IMG/VR virus record: IMGVR_UViG_3300029953_000022
Coordinates: 1 to 64,000 of that record
Reading direction: 5' to 3' (one strand)
DNA: 64,000 nt
From: a virus
Made by a program: the position numbers and the translations under genes. Below, piece by piece: positions 26,019 to 34,088 of the stretch. Under the pieces are notes generated by a model, which searched no databases, was not told the DNA's origin, and worked only from the letters and a program-made list of their open reading frames with translations. Each line of letters starts with the position of its first letter. The first letter of the stretch is position 1.

Positions 26019-26792
26019 ATGAGACTTACTCCTCTCCTTTTAACCCTACTGTTTGGTCTAACGCAAAACGCGCATTCGGTAGGGTTATCTGGAAAATGTG
26101 TCAAGCGCCAAATACGGATAGCCGTAATCGATACGGGATTTGGCTATAGTGGAATCAAAAAAGACACAAAGCTTTGTGGTATAGGCCATACAGATTTCTC
26201 AAAGGATCATAATTTTATATATATGAGACCACTTAGTAATTTGATCCCCAAAGACACAGTTGGACATGGTACCAATATTGTTGGGATCATAGAGAATTAC
26301 GCCAAAAAATCCAATGTAGATTATTGTATCGTGATCCTTAAATTCTATTCGAAAGATCAAACCGATAAGCAAAATTTGAAAGCTAGCATCGCTGCAATAC
26401 AATTCGCTACCGAACTTAAAGCGGATTTTATCAATTATTCAGGTGGAGGCCCATCAGAAAACGCAGAAGAAGGACGGGCAGTAAGGAAGTTTCTAGATCA
26501 GGGCGGAAAGTTCATTGCTGCGGCTGGTAATGATGGAGAAGAGATTGGAACGGGAGATACAGACTTTTATCCAGCAATGTATGACAAACGAATAGTTGTT
26601 GTGGGTAATTTGGACAAGTATGGCGTAAGATCTAAAACATCTAATTACGGCAGATTTGTAAATAGATGGGAAATGGGCGAAGACGTTACGGGTTACGGGA
26701 TCAAACTTTCTGGAACTTCGCAAGCAACGGCTGTAGCAACGGGCAAAATACTTGCCGCTAGTGAAAATAAATGCACCTTAAAGAAGAAATAA
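26019..26792 (+). CDS. Exported subtilisin-like serine protease (S8)
   Basis: 257 residues from the ATG at 26019; this start gives a clean signal peptide (MRLTPLLLTLLFGLTQNAHS) and sits at the predicted transcription start. The mature part has the subtilase triad in order: AVIDTGFG (Asp38), GHGTNIVG (His83), oxyanion AAAGNDG (Asn171) and SGTSQATAVATG (Ser234). Subtilases are secreted proteases, rare in phages outside prophage cargo. With a signal peptide it would act in the periplasm or outside the cell. Candidate roles are host surface remodelling, lysis or superinfection exclusion; none is shown. The compact domain has no prodomain that I can see. Confidence 0.88.
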   Translation: MRLTPLLLTLLFGLTQNAHSVGLSGKCVKRQIRIAVIDTGFGYSGIKKDTKLCGIGHTDFSKDHNFIYMRPLSNLIPKDTVGHGTNIVGIIENYAKKSNVDYCIVILKFYSKDQTDKQNLKASIAAIQFATELKADFINYSGGGPSENAEEGRAVRKFLDQGGKFIAAAGNDGEEIGTGDTDFYPAMYDKRIVVVGNLDKYGVRSKTSNYGRFVNRWEMGEDVTGYGIKLSGTSQATAVATGKILAASENKCTLKKK

Positions 26793-26793
26793 G

Positions 26794-26821
26794 TTGCATA
26801 AAAACAAAATAAGAGTAGGAT
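26794..26821 (+). promoter_or_regulatory. Candidate promoter, near-leaderless
   Basis: TTGCAT at 26794-26799, a 16-base spacer and TAGGAT at 26816-26821, directly after the subtilase stop. The predicted +1 is 26828 and the next ATG is at 26830. The TAGGAT itself could act as a weak ribosome-binding site if transcription began upstream, so the alternative is not excluded. Confidence 0.5.
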
Positions 26822-26829
26822 AGATAAAG

Positions 26830-27078
26830 ATGGATTTCAAAGAAGACTTTAAGTTAATAAAAAGTAAAGAGATCGATACCGATACCTTTCTTAAAATTAG
26901 TAAAAATTTGATGAGTGGAAGAATTTTCGTAGAATTTTCTTGTAAAAATCCAAATCTCATGATACAAAAGAACTTTGAGGATTCATTATACGGGAAGAAA
27001 TTGGCCGATACTTTCTCAAGAAGTATCAAGAACGCAGATCAAATCAGAAAACATTTTGGAATAAAAACGGAGAAATAA
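26830..27078 (+). CDS. Hypothetical protein
   Basis: 82 residues, basic, probably alpha/beta (SGRIFVEFSCKNPNLMIQK in the middle). No motif recognised. It opens the run of genes that leads to SSB, the UvsY candidate and UvsX, and has its own candidate promoter. Confidence 0.6.
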   Translation: MDFKEDFKLIKSKEIDTDTFLKISKNLMSGRIFVEFSCKNPNLMIQKNFEDSLYGKKLADTFSRSIKNADQIRKHFGIKTEK

Positions 27079-27080
27079 AT

Positions 27081-27854
27081 ATGTCACTAAGCACAATCCT
27101 TCAAGAAATTGAAAAAACATTACCGGTCGCAACACAAGATCTTACTTTGGGAAATGAAAGTACTTTCCGTGGTAGACAAGGAATGAAACGAGCTGCCGTT
27201 GATCGTATTGAACAACTAAAGACAGATTACAAAAAGGCTCTTATCGAATCTACATTTTTTATTATTCTAACAGGTGCCAATCGCACTCTATTTAATGAAG
27301 TGGCTTCTAATCCCGATTTTGAATGCTTTTCGGTAGATCCAGACAGTTTTTACGATGACTTATCGTCTCGTGTGGACGCCAAACTGTTTGGTCGTGAGTC
27401 TACCAAATACCTATTCAATATTGCAAATAATGCTCTCTACGATAAGGCCTTAGAAATTGGTGTAAGCAGGAATTCTATCATGGAAATCAAATTCGATGAA
27501 AGATACAATAGAGCAGTGAAAAACCATCAAGAATTAGCTAACCTATTAAAACTCGCAGTAAATGACCAAATTGGTTCGGAAATCGTTGGGTTAGATGCTC
27601 TCAGTTCAATTGTTGATAGGGCTCTAGCAAAAAAACATGCCGGGTCTATCACCCCAGTATTACTTAATACAGGAGATGAAAATTTCGCCCTAGATCTACA
27701 AAAAAATCTTACGCGATTAAAGACCAAAACCTTTATTGTGGTTGCTGGAAAGGCATCTAAAACTCTTCAAAATCTTCCTGGAGCGTTTGTTGTTAAAAAT
27801 GTTACGGAAGAAAGTGTTGGCGAAACGCTTAAGTCTATTCGCAGTAAAATCTAA
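27081..27854 (+). CDS. Hypothetical protein upstream of the SSB gene
   Basis: 257 residues, alpha/beta, soluble. Hydrophobic strands (FFIILTGANR near 58, FIVVAGKAS near 220) alternate with helices. No catalytic motif stands out. It is two bases after the previous gene and belongs to the recombination gene run. A conserved phage protein of unknown role is the safest description. Confidence 0.65.
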   Translation: MSLSTILQEIEKTLPVATQDLTLGNESTFRGRQGMKRAAVDRIEQLKTDYKKALIESTFFIILTGANRTLFNEVASNPDFECFSVDPDSFYDDLSSRVDAKLFGRESTKYLFNIANNALYDKALEIGVSRNSIMEIKFDERYNRAVKNHQELANLLKLAVNDQIGSEIVGLDALSSIVDRALAKKHAGSITPVLLNTGDENFALDLQKNLTRLKTKTFIVVAGKASKTLQNLPGAFVVKNVTEESVGETLKSIRSKI

Positions 27855-27861
27855 GGGAAAT

Positions 27862-28038
27862 ATGGAAAACAATAATAGAGTTGATCTAGAGACACCGGTA
27901 ATTACCGCACTAGCAGTGGCATCTAAAACACCATTCTTAACGGCCTTTAAAGCTACTTTAGGTATTGGTTTAGCAAGATTCCTGATGTTTTTTGGTGTAG
28001 TAACAACAATCGTTTTGGCAGTTAAAGTTTTAAAATAA
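27862..28038 (+). CDS. Small membrane protein, 58 aa
   Basis: 58 residues from the ATG at 27862, preceded by AAGGGAAAT. One hydrophobic segment at about 33-56 (GLARFLMFFGVVTTIVLAVK) and an amphipathic start. It sits between a soluble hypothetical protein and the SSB-like gene. Its role is unknown; a membrane anchor is only a possibility. Confidence 0.6.
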   Translation: MENNNRVDLETPVITALAVASKTPFLTAFKATLGIGLARFLMFFGVVTTIVLAVKVLK

Positions 28039-28047
28039 GGAGAAAAT

Positions 28048-29100
28048 ATGGAAGCGACATTTGGAAAAAGAGATTATGCAAAGAAGAATTATTTTAGTCA
28101 AAAAGACGGAAATGTAATTTTTCGAATTATTAAGCCTTTAGAACAATACACGAAAGATACGCATGGATGGGCAAAATTTCACGCAGTAATATTTGGCTAC
28201 AAGAACAGTGAAGGAAAACTACGTCCTTTTCAAAGCGCTCAAGTTAAACGTGATGGGGTAGTATTGGTCGAATGTCCTGCAATGAAACGAATTGAGGAAC
28301 TTACTGCAAAATTAAATAAGGCCAAAGAAGAAGGAAATGATGATTTGGTTGCTAAACTCAGTAAGATAGTGGGTTACGGTGGAAACTACAGTGTTGACAA
28401 AAATTTTCATATGAATGTTATTGATTTGCAAGGAAATATTGGAGTTTTAAAGCTCAGATCAAAAGCAAAACAGGCATTGGAGGATGAACTTATTAGGCTT
28501 GAACAAGAAGAAGGCGTCAATGCGCTTTCCGATGAAAACGGACGCTTTTTCGTATTCAATCGTTCTGGATCTGGGAATACTACTTCTTTTAAAGTAAGTG
28601 TTTATAAAGAAAAAATTGATGTACCTAATGTAGGTCGCGTTGAACGAGATGTTATTCATAAAATTACTCCAGAACTAAGAGCAAAAATCGACCGTGAAGC
28701 TCAAGATTTAAACAAAATTGCAGCAAAACTTACCGTTGAAGAAATTGCAAGAATTGTTGCTTCAGCAGATATTGCTACGGGCAAGACCCCTGTTTGTGAT
28801 GAACTGTTCGACAATCGCTGGAAAGCAGAACGGGAAGCTCGTGGAGGTTCAAACAATCGTCGCCAAGAAAGTGCTCCGGCAGCTAGTGCTCAAACACAAG
28901 CTCCTGCTGCAGCAGCCTCTACACCGGCCCCTGCAACTCAAACTGCGGCTCCCACTTTTACTGCACCTTCATATGCAGCCCCAGCTACACCTGCAGCGCA
29001 AGCCCCAGTTACGGCTACGACTCCAGCAGCCCCTACATTTGCTGCAGAACAAAGCCACGAAGACTGGTTAAAAGAAATCGGAATTGATCCAAATAGCTAA
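28048..29100 (+). CDS. Probable single-stranded DNA-binding protein
   Basis: 350 residues, AGGAG before the ATG. The central part has the layout seen in phage gp32-like SSBs: NFHMNVIDLQGNIGVLKLRS near 113-132, then GRFFVFNRSGSGNTTSFKVSVY near 170-191, an OB-fold-like strand pattern. The C-terminal about 80 residues are Ala/Pro/Gln-rich and end in an acidic, aromatic tip (EDWLKEIGIDPNS), as in SSBs that recruit partners by their tails. The next two genes are a UvsY candidate and UvsX, the same trio as in T4. The call depends on pattern plus synteny. Confidence 0.6.
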   Translation: MEATFGKRDYAKKNYFSQKDGNVIFRIIKPLEQYTKDTHGWAKFHAVIFGYKNSEGKLRPFQSAQVKRDGVVLVECPAMKRIEELTAKLNKAKEEGNDDLVAKLSKIVGYGGNYSVDKNFHMNVIDLQGNIGVLKLRSKAKQALEDELIRLEQEEGVNALSDENGRFFVFNRSGSGNTTSFKVSVYKEKIDVPNVGRVERDVIHKITPELRAKIDREAQDLNKIAAKLTVEEIARIVASADIATGKTPVCDELFDNRWKAEREARGGSNNRRQESAPAASAQTQAPAAAASTPAPATQTAAPTFTAPSYAAPATPAAQAPVTATTPAAPTFAAEQSHEDWLKEIGIDPNS

Positions 29101-29108
29101 GGAGACTT

Positions 29109-29495
29109 ATGGAATTAAATCCAGAAGTAGATCTGTCCGTAGATATTCATAATCTAACTACAGAGTTTAGAAATTTGCCAGGGCTATTGTTTCGTTACTA
29201 CCAATATAAAGCAAAAATTGAGGCGGTACGAGACAATGCCAAGGCTAGATTAAAAGAAACTAGAGCTGTAGTTTATAAGACCATAAAAAGCGATGTTTCC
29301 GTAAAACATAGCGAAAATAGTATGGAAGCCCAAATTGATTCTCATCCAGATGTTCTAAAGGCCCTAATGAACCTGGTTAAAGCCGAACATGATGCGACTA
29401 CCTGGGCAGGTGCAGTAGATTCAATGAAAGCCAAAAAGGATTGTCTAATCCAGCTGGGCTCGGATCGTCGAAAAGAAATCATAGGTTCAAACTAG
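29109..29495 (+). CDS. Candidate UvsY-like recombination mediator
   Basis: 128 residues, AAGGAG before the ATG. It is helical, with basic YYQYKAKIEAVRDNAKARLKE in the middle and TWAGAVDSMKAKKDCLIQLG near the end. Size (T4 UvsY is 137), helix pattern and position between the SSB-like and RecA-like genes suggest the mediator that loads UvsX onto SSB-coated DNA. Sequence similarity is not strong enough to be sure; a tail or recombination accessory protein is possible. Confidence 0.4.
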   Translation: MELNPEVDLSVDIHNLTTEFRNLPGLLFRYYQYKAKIEAVRDNAKARLKETRAVVYKTIKSDVSVKHSENSMEAQIDSHPDVLKALMNLVKAEHDATTWAGAVDSMKAKKDCLIQLGSDRRKEIIGSN

Positions 29496-29503
29496 GAGAA
29501 TAA

Positions 29504-30406
29504 ATGGCAAAGCAAGAAGTGTCTTTAGTAGACCGCATTCGTAATCGATTAAACGAAGAGGCCGGTAAAGAATTAGTAAAGACTTATGGAGAAGATGATG
29601 AATTGCTCCAAGTCAAATCATGGATTACATTAAAGCCCTTCTTTAAAGAAGGTACCGGTGGAGAAGGGTTTCCATGCGGGCACATTACTCAGATTATTGG
29701 AAAGACCGATAGCGGTAAAACCACTCTGGTAATGGAAGGAATGGTACAGTGCCAAAAAGATGGCGGTGTATGTTTCTTAATCGATTCAGAGCATAAATTC
29801 TCCATGAAACGTCTAGCTTTGATGGGCGGCAAACCCAAAGAAGTTCTGGTTACTCCTTGCGAAAACCTAGAAGAGGCGTGGACCGCGATCGAGAAGATTT
29901 TGACTGAAGCTAAAACCCTTAGAGAAGAAGGTTTTACTGGACCTCTCATGATGGTATGGGACTCGGTTGCTGCTTCGGTACCGGAATCAATTATGGATTC
30001 GGAAGCTGGTGATCATCACGTTGCGGTTGAGGCCAAACTGAACAATAAGAACGTTCGTCGTCTACGTCAAGCTATTGGAGAAACTGGACTTGCTTGCGTA
30101 TTTATTAATCACTACTATATGACCCAACCTAAAAATAAGTATGAACAGTCAGAACTCATTATTAAAGGTGGAGAAGAATTAAGTTTCTTTTCTACACTTA
30201 TCTTAATCACCAAAAAAGGTGCCAAAATTACTCGTACAATTAAGAACGAGGAACAACAAATTGGTCGTACCACACGATATACAGTACACAAAGGCCATTT
30301 CCATGGTCGTACAATAGTAAAAGATGTATCGGTAGTCGATATCGGTATCTTGGATACCCCAGAAGCTCTGGAAGCGTACAAGAAGTCTCTTCGTGGAGAA
30401 TACTAA
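29504..30406 (+). CDS. uvsX: RecA/UvsX-like recombinase
   Basis: 300 residues, shorter than E. coli RecA (353). Walker A GKTDSGKTT at about 66-74, a Walker B-type strand MMVWDSVAASVPE near 150, and the L2-adjacent ACVFINHYYMTQPKNKYE near 200, followed by GGEELSFFSTLILITKK. These match phage UvsX/RecA proteins, which form the strand-exchange filament that drives recombination-dependent replication. The gene is directly followed by a lipoprotein gene at the very next base. Confidence 0.88.
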   Translation: MAKQEVSLVDRIRNRLNEEAGKELVKTYGEDDELLQVKSWITLKPFFKEGTGGEGFPCGHITQIIGKTDSGKTTLVMEGMVQCQKDGGVCFLIDSEHKFSMKRLALMGGKPKEVLVTPCENLEEAWTAIEKILTEAKTLREEGFTGPLMMVWDSVAASVPESIMDSEAGDHHVAVEAKLNNKNVRRLRQAIGETGLACVFINHYYMTQPKNKYEQSELIIKGGEELSFFSTLILITKKGAKITRTIKNEEQQIGRTTRYTVHKGHFHGRTIVKDVSVVDIGILDTPEALEAYKKSLRGEY

Positions 30407-30694
30407 ATGAAATATTTGGCGCTATTTGCTTTAATGTCAGGATGCTCTCTAATTAAAATTCAAGAGGCTCCTCAGCCAGAAAAGCATCGTTCTCAGATTA
30501 TTACGGTAATGGAATATACCTGTGGTGGCGATTCAAAAGAATGTCAGGCAGATTCTACAGTACGAATTTCAAGGGATAAAATTATTTTTTATACTGAGTT
30601 TTCAAAAACTTGCTATGTGCAACTAGCAGGTTACCAAACACTTCATGTATTAAAAATGACTTGTTCCGAATTTGATCAATTATTAAATCAATAA
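30407..30694 (+). CDS. Small lipoprotein
   Basis: 95 residues. A signal peptide (MKYLALFALMSGC) ends in a lipobox, MSGC, so Cys13 would be lipidated after cleavage by signal peptidase II. The mature part has four more cysteines (CGG, CQA, CYV, CSE), compatible with two disulfides in the periplasm. The ATG immediately follows the UvsX stop. Phage lipoproteins commonly block superinfection or act in lysis; which applies here is unknown. Confidence 0.7.
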   Translation: MKYLALFALMSGCSLIKIQEAPQPEKHRSQIITVMEYTCGGDSKECQADSTVRISRDKIIFYTEFSKTCYVQLAGYQTLHVLKMTCSEFDQLLNQ

Positions 30695-30940
30695 ATTCTC
30701 GAAAGAGAACGTAAGCGGAGTGGAAAGCTGTGGGGACCGGACTTGGTTGAAATGACTACCAAGCCTAGCCTACTAGAGACACTCTCAGACAGCCAGACCT
30801 TTTACGGCGACGAGCAGAGCCATGATTGAAGAATCAGCGAAGTGACACTCGACGTGCTGAAGCCATACTTAACTTGAGTATGCTAGAAAATAAGGTTGCC
30901 AGAGTCGCGTCTGGCCTTACGCTAAAATTAGGAGTCCGCC
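30695..30940 (+). ncRNA. Candidate structured non-coding RNA or leader element
   Basis: 246 bases with no open frame on either strand and 122 G+C (50%), well above the A/T-rich flanking genes. Hairpins seen by eye: a 5-bp GAAA-tetraloop hairpin at 30696-30709; a closing stem 30710-30715 with 30916-30921; a stem 30727-30731 with 30789-30793 enclosing two hairpins (30739-30765 and 30773-30788); a GAAG-loop hairpin at 30823-30836; and hairpins near 30839-30851, 30861-30884 (6 bp plus two) and 30898-30915 (6 bp). The 3' end holds AGGAG and the ATG of the next gene. No known riboswitch, tRNA, tmRNA, RNase P or group I motif is recognised. Confidence 0.55.
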
Positions 30941-31846
30941 ATGATACAGGTTGATAGACCAGCACCAGAGAAACGCAAAATCAGTAGTAAAGACGATTTC
31001 GAATTATGTTACTTAAGACATCAGTATCTTCGTAAAGCTAAGGGCAATCCTAGTATTGAAGAGATGGCTCCTTACATGAAAATTGTTGAGAATCTCTCAA
31101 GAAAAACTTTCTTTACCTATTACAATCTGTTTAAAACCGTTGGGATGTATCTAGATGACGTAACAAGCATTGGCCAAGTTCATTTGGTTTCTTTTTTAAA
31201 TCTATTTACATTAGAAAAAATGGAAGAGAAAAACGATGAATGGATTGAAAAATGGCTGTTAAGACATGAAGGCAATCCTCCTGAACCTAAAGATTTCTTA
31301 CAACAAAACAGGGCAAATTTTTCTATTTTTTATAAACAAAGAATGGAAGATCTAGTAAGGATTTGTAAGAAAAAATTAAGAAATATTAAGGGTCAGTCAT
31401 CAGAGGAATATTTGGCTTTTACAGGCAATTCTGAACTTCCACGATATCCAACAAAATTAATTAAGAATTATGCGGATTATGGATTCAAAAAAATCGATTT
31501 TCCAACATTCAAATCAATTAGAAAAAAAGCGAATGTAAAAAACAGTGTAACAGCCTTTCAATTCGATGAGTCCTGGTACATATGTTTTCCAATACAACAA
31601 AGGGATCTACAAATTGAAGATTTAATCGTTTCTGATGTCAATCCTTATTGTAATCTCTACAATAAACGCCCAGATCAGGTTTATAATGCCGATGAACTTC
31701 AAAAGTTCATGAATAGATTTGACAATAAGCCTAATGATAAAAAGGCGCTTATTTTGAAGAAATTCATTGCAAAAAATAGAAATAAGAGCGAATATAGAAA
31801 AGAAGTGTCTACAGCCAAAAAACTTCTAAAATCAATCGGGGCGTAA
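30941..31846 (+). CDS. Hypothetical protein, possible divergent sigma-like factor
   Basis: 301 residues; start ATG with AGGAG six bases upstream, directly 3' of the structured non-coding stretch. Helical throughout. Residues about 55-95 (RKTFFTYYNLFKTVGMYLDDV, then TSIGQVHLVSFLNLF) and 125-150 (FSIFYKQRMEDLVRICKK) resemble the order and spacing of sigma region 2, and the basic C-terminus (KALILKKFIAKNRNKSEY) could be a degenerate region 4. The resemblance is weak; a helical DNA-binding protein of unknown function is the cautious call. Confidence 0.45.
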   Translation: MIQVDRPAPEKRKISSKDDFELCYLRHQYLRKAKGNPSIEEMAPYMKIVENLSRKTFFTYYNLFKTVGMYLDDVTSIGQVHLVSFLNLFTLEKMEEKNDEWIEKWLLRHEGNPPEPKDFLQQNRANFSIFYKQRMEDLVRICKKKLRNIKGQSSEEYLAFTGNSELPRYPTKLIKNYADYGFKKIDFPTFKSIRKKANVKNSVTAFQFDESWYICFPIQQRDLQIEDLIVSDVNPYCNLYNKRPDQVYNADELQKFMNRFDNKPNDKKALILKKFIAKNRNKSEYRKEVSTAKKLLKSIGA

Positions 31847-31847
31847 C

Positions 31848-32402
31848 GTGGAAGACGAAAAATTCTCAATAGAAGATATAATGCTAGCATGGAAGGAAAA
31901 GTATGGAGTTAACCGTACTTCTGAACGTGGCAAGCAATATACAGAAGTTTCAAGAACTGATCGAGAAGAACATTTCCACTATCTCTATTCTACTCTAATA
32001 GCATACGGATATACCCCTAAAGAAATTATTAAACCCCATGTATGCTTTTTCCTTGCCGAACTGTGTTGGTCAGAGGAAATTCAAAAACTTTCAAAAACTA
32101 TAGTCGAAAGAAAACGAAAAGAAGAAATTAAGACCTGGAAAGGCATTGTTTTAGAAAAACAGATTAATTTCAGTGAAAATGCTCCTCCCAAGAAAATAGA
32201 GAAGCTATCTCCATCACTTACGGGAGGGTACAGGAATCCAGAAGAAGATATCCCAGATTTGGAAGTAGCTCTTAAGCCAGTAAAATATATTGATGACGAT
32301 CCAAAATACGATACATCTGATTTAGAGCCAATGCAAGTTAACGAAGATTTATTGGCAGAATTAAATGCTATCAAGACAACTTTTAGGAACAGCAATGAGT
32401 AA
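31848..32402 (+). CDS. Hypothetical protein preceding the replicative helicase
   Basis: 184 residues, GTG start one base after the previous stop. The N-terminal half is helical and contains FLAELCWSEEIQKLSKTIVER; the C-terminal half is acidic and probably disordered. Its stop overlaps the helicase start. Helicase loaders often lie next to dnaB in phages, so a loading or adaptor role is possible, but there is no AAA+ motif. Confidence 0.6.
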   Translation: MEDEKFSIEDIMLAWKEKYGVNRTSERGKQYTEVSRTDREEHFHYLYSTLIAYGYTPKEIIKPHVCFFLAELCWSEEIQKLSKTIVERKRKEEIKTWKGIVLEKQINFSENAPPKKIEKLSPSLTGGYRNPEEDIPDLEVALKPVKYIDDDPKYDTSDLEPMQVNEDLLAELNAIKTTFRNSNE

Positions 32403-33537
32403 AGAGTTAGACGATTTTGATAAAAAACTAGTAATGGATAAGGAAAACGATGAACGCAAAAAGAACGTTCAGGCGAAAGCCCTTATTTTACAAGAACATA
32501 GAGTTGAACGAGATCTCAATATTTTACAGCAAAATAAAGAAGAACTCGAAAAAGGTAAGAATGTAGATTTTTCGCACCTATCCAAAGAATATGTTGAGGG
32601 ATTGATAAGTTCTAGTAATGAGTATATTGAGGCTGCAAAAAAATCTATGTCATTTATGAATGATAGTTTTAGAAAGATAGTCCCTTTTTTTAGAAAAAAT
32701 CTTATTTTGATTGGAGCAGATACAGGAGACGGTAAATCAACAGCGGTAGCAAATATTATTTACTCTACTGTTACCAATATCAATCCAGCTACAGGAAAGC
32801 CAGGAAGAGTCCTTGTTCTATCTAACGAGGAAGCCCCAGAAGACTTCTACAATCGTATTACGGCAGTACATTTAGGGTTAAAGTACACCAATCACAATGA
32901 AATTACAGGCGAAGAAAAAGATCAGTACGCTAAATTCATTCCACTTTGGTGTAAGAATGACACCCTATCCATTATCGGAGATACTTATCAGGGAATCTCT
33001 GGATGGACAACAACTCTTGAAGGTATCGAGAGAATCTTTACGAGTTTACTCGAAAGCGGTAACCCTCCAGATGTAGTTATTCTTGATTATTACCAAAACG
33101 TAAAGGTATCTAGGAATAATACCGATTTAGATCAGTACAAAGTTCAGGCAATGTTTGCCGCATTTCTAGATAAAATGAAGTTAGTTTATCCAGGCCCGAT
33201 TGTCGTAATGGCTCAAATGAAACGATTAGTTAACGAAGAAGATACTACCCCATTCAACGTGCGATTAAAGGGAAGCAAAGAAATATGCGATAAGGCCACT
33301 TTCATTGCTGAAATTTCTCCAGAGCGTGCTTATTTGAGAAGTAAATGGAAAGTGTGGAAGAGCCGATTTAATGATTCTGTAGGCGAAACTATTTATGTAG
33401 GATATGAACGTGGTAAGTTCGTTAAATACGACGAAAAATTTCAATTAAGAGTGGCCAAAATAGTACAAGAAAATTTAGAGAAGAAATACAAAAGTGACAT
33501 AGGCTTGCCTAAAAAAGACGAAAAGAGTGAAGAATAA
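32395..33537 (+). CDS. DnaB-type replicative helicase
   Basis: 380 residues from the ATG at 32395, overlapping the upstream stop. A helical N-terminal part (about 1-90) precedes the RecA-like ATPase: Walker A GADTGDGKST near 107-116, VLVLSNEEAPEDFYNRI (DnaB motif with the catalytic glutamate), VVILDYYQNVKVS (Walker B near 235) and PIVVMAQMKRL, then GSKEICDKATFIAEI. These match superfamily 4 hexameric helicases, which unwind the fork ahead of the polymerase. The N-terminal primase-binding domain is shorter than in bacterial DnaB. Confidence 0.85.
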   Translation: MSKELDDFDKKLVMDKENDERKKNVQAKALILQEHRVERDLNILQQNKEELEKGKNVDFSHLSKEYVEGLISSSNEYIEAAKKSMSFMNDSFRKIVPFFRKNLILIGADTGDGKSTAVANIIYSTVTNINPATGKPGRVLVLSNEEAPEDFYNRITAVHLGLKYTNHNEITGEEKDQYAKFIPLWCKNDTLSIIGDTYQGISGWTTTLEGIERIFTSLLESGNPPDVVILDYYQNVKVSRNNTDLDQYKVQAMFAAFLDKMKLVYPGPIVVMAQMKRLVNEEDTTPFNVRLKGSKEICDKATFIAEISPERAYLRSKWKVWKSRFNDSVGETIYVGYERGKFVKYDEKFQLRVAKIVQENLEKKYKSDIGLPKKDEKSEE

Positions 33538-33704
33538 TGTGTGTTGTGTGCGTGTTATGGGAAAAAGAGAAATTAACGAATAAAGAGGCATTGTCCGCTT
33601 TATTTGAAATGGTTGAAAACAAAGATGTAAGCGATCAACATATTGAAGAAGTTTACATTAAAATAAGTGAAAAAGAGGAGAAAGAAAATGGAATACAAGA
33701 CTAG
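33537..33704 (+). CDS. Small acidic protein, 55 aa
   Basis: Its ATG overlaps the helicase stop (TAATG), and its end overlaps the next gene by 17 bases in another frame. The product starts MCVVCVLWEKEK and continues as an acidic helix (ALSALFEMVENKDVSDQHIE). Tight coupling on both sides and lack of internal stops argue that it is real, though it is short. Confidence 0.5.
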   Translation: MCVVCVLWEKEKLTNKEALSALFEMVENKDVSDQHIEEVYIKISEKEEKENGIQD

Positions 33705-34086
33705 ACAGGAATTAAATGAATTGTCACTAAAAGCTTTTGGGGCATCTTCGCGTTGGCAGAAGTTTGTCAATAGGGGGGTACCACAACTTTACGAACGCGA
33801 TCGTGAAGTGGTCTTGGCCGACCAAATGGGTAAATTAGGAAAGAAAGTATTTACAGATCAAAAAGTTGTAATTCATCGTTTTACCGTTGAAGAAGTTAAA
33901 AAGCATATGATGCAAATATTGGAAGATAGACATACACGAGAAAAACTTCAGAAAGAAATTGCAGAACAACAAGCCTTAGAAGCAACACAGAAAGATTTAG
34001 AGGCAGCATCAAAAGATAGCGCTGGGCAGAAGTTAATAGTGGATCCAACTACATTTACTGCTTTACAAGAATTAGCTAAAAAATAA
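33688..34086 (+). CDS. Hypothetical protein between helicase and primase
   Basis: 132 residues from the ATG at 33688, which has GAGGAG ahead; an earlier in-frame start exists but would remove that spacing. N-terminal half basic (WQKFVNRGVPQLYERDREVV), C-terminal half a charged helix (about 70-110). Position in the replisome gene run suggests a replication accessory protein; no family is recognised. Confidence 0.6.
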   Translation: MEYKTRQELNELSLKAFGASSRWQKFVNRGVPQLYERDREVVLADQMGKLGKKVFTDQKVVIHRFTVEEVKKHMMQILEDRHTREKLQKEIAEQQALEATQKDLEAASKDSAGQKLIVDPTTFTALQELAKK

Positions 34087-34088
34087 GT

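Noticed and set aside
30695-30940. Known ncRNA classes (tRNA, tmRNA, RNase P, 6S, group I intron, common riboswitches)
   Set aside because: None of their diagnostic motifs are present by eye: no TpsiC-like arm, no CCA-adjacent acceptor stem, no P4 core, no group I P7/P3 motif, and not one long hairpin as in 6S. An Rfam search is still needed.
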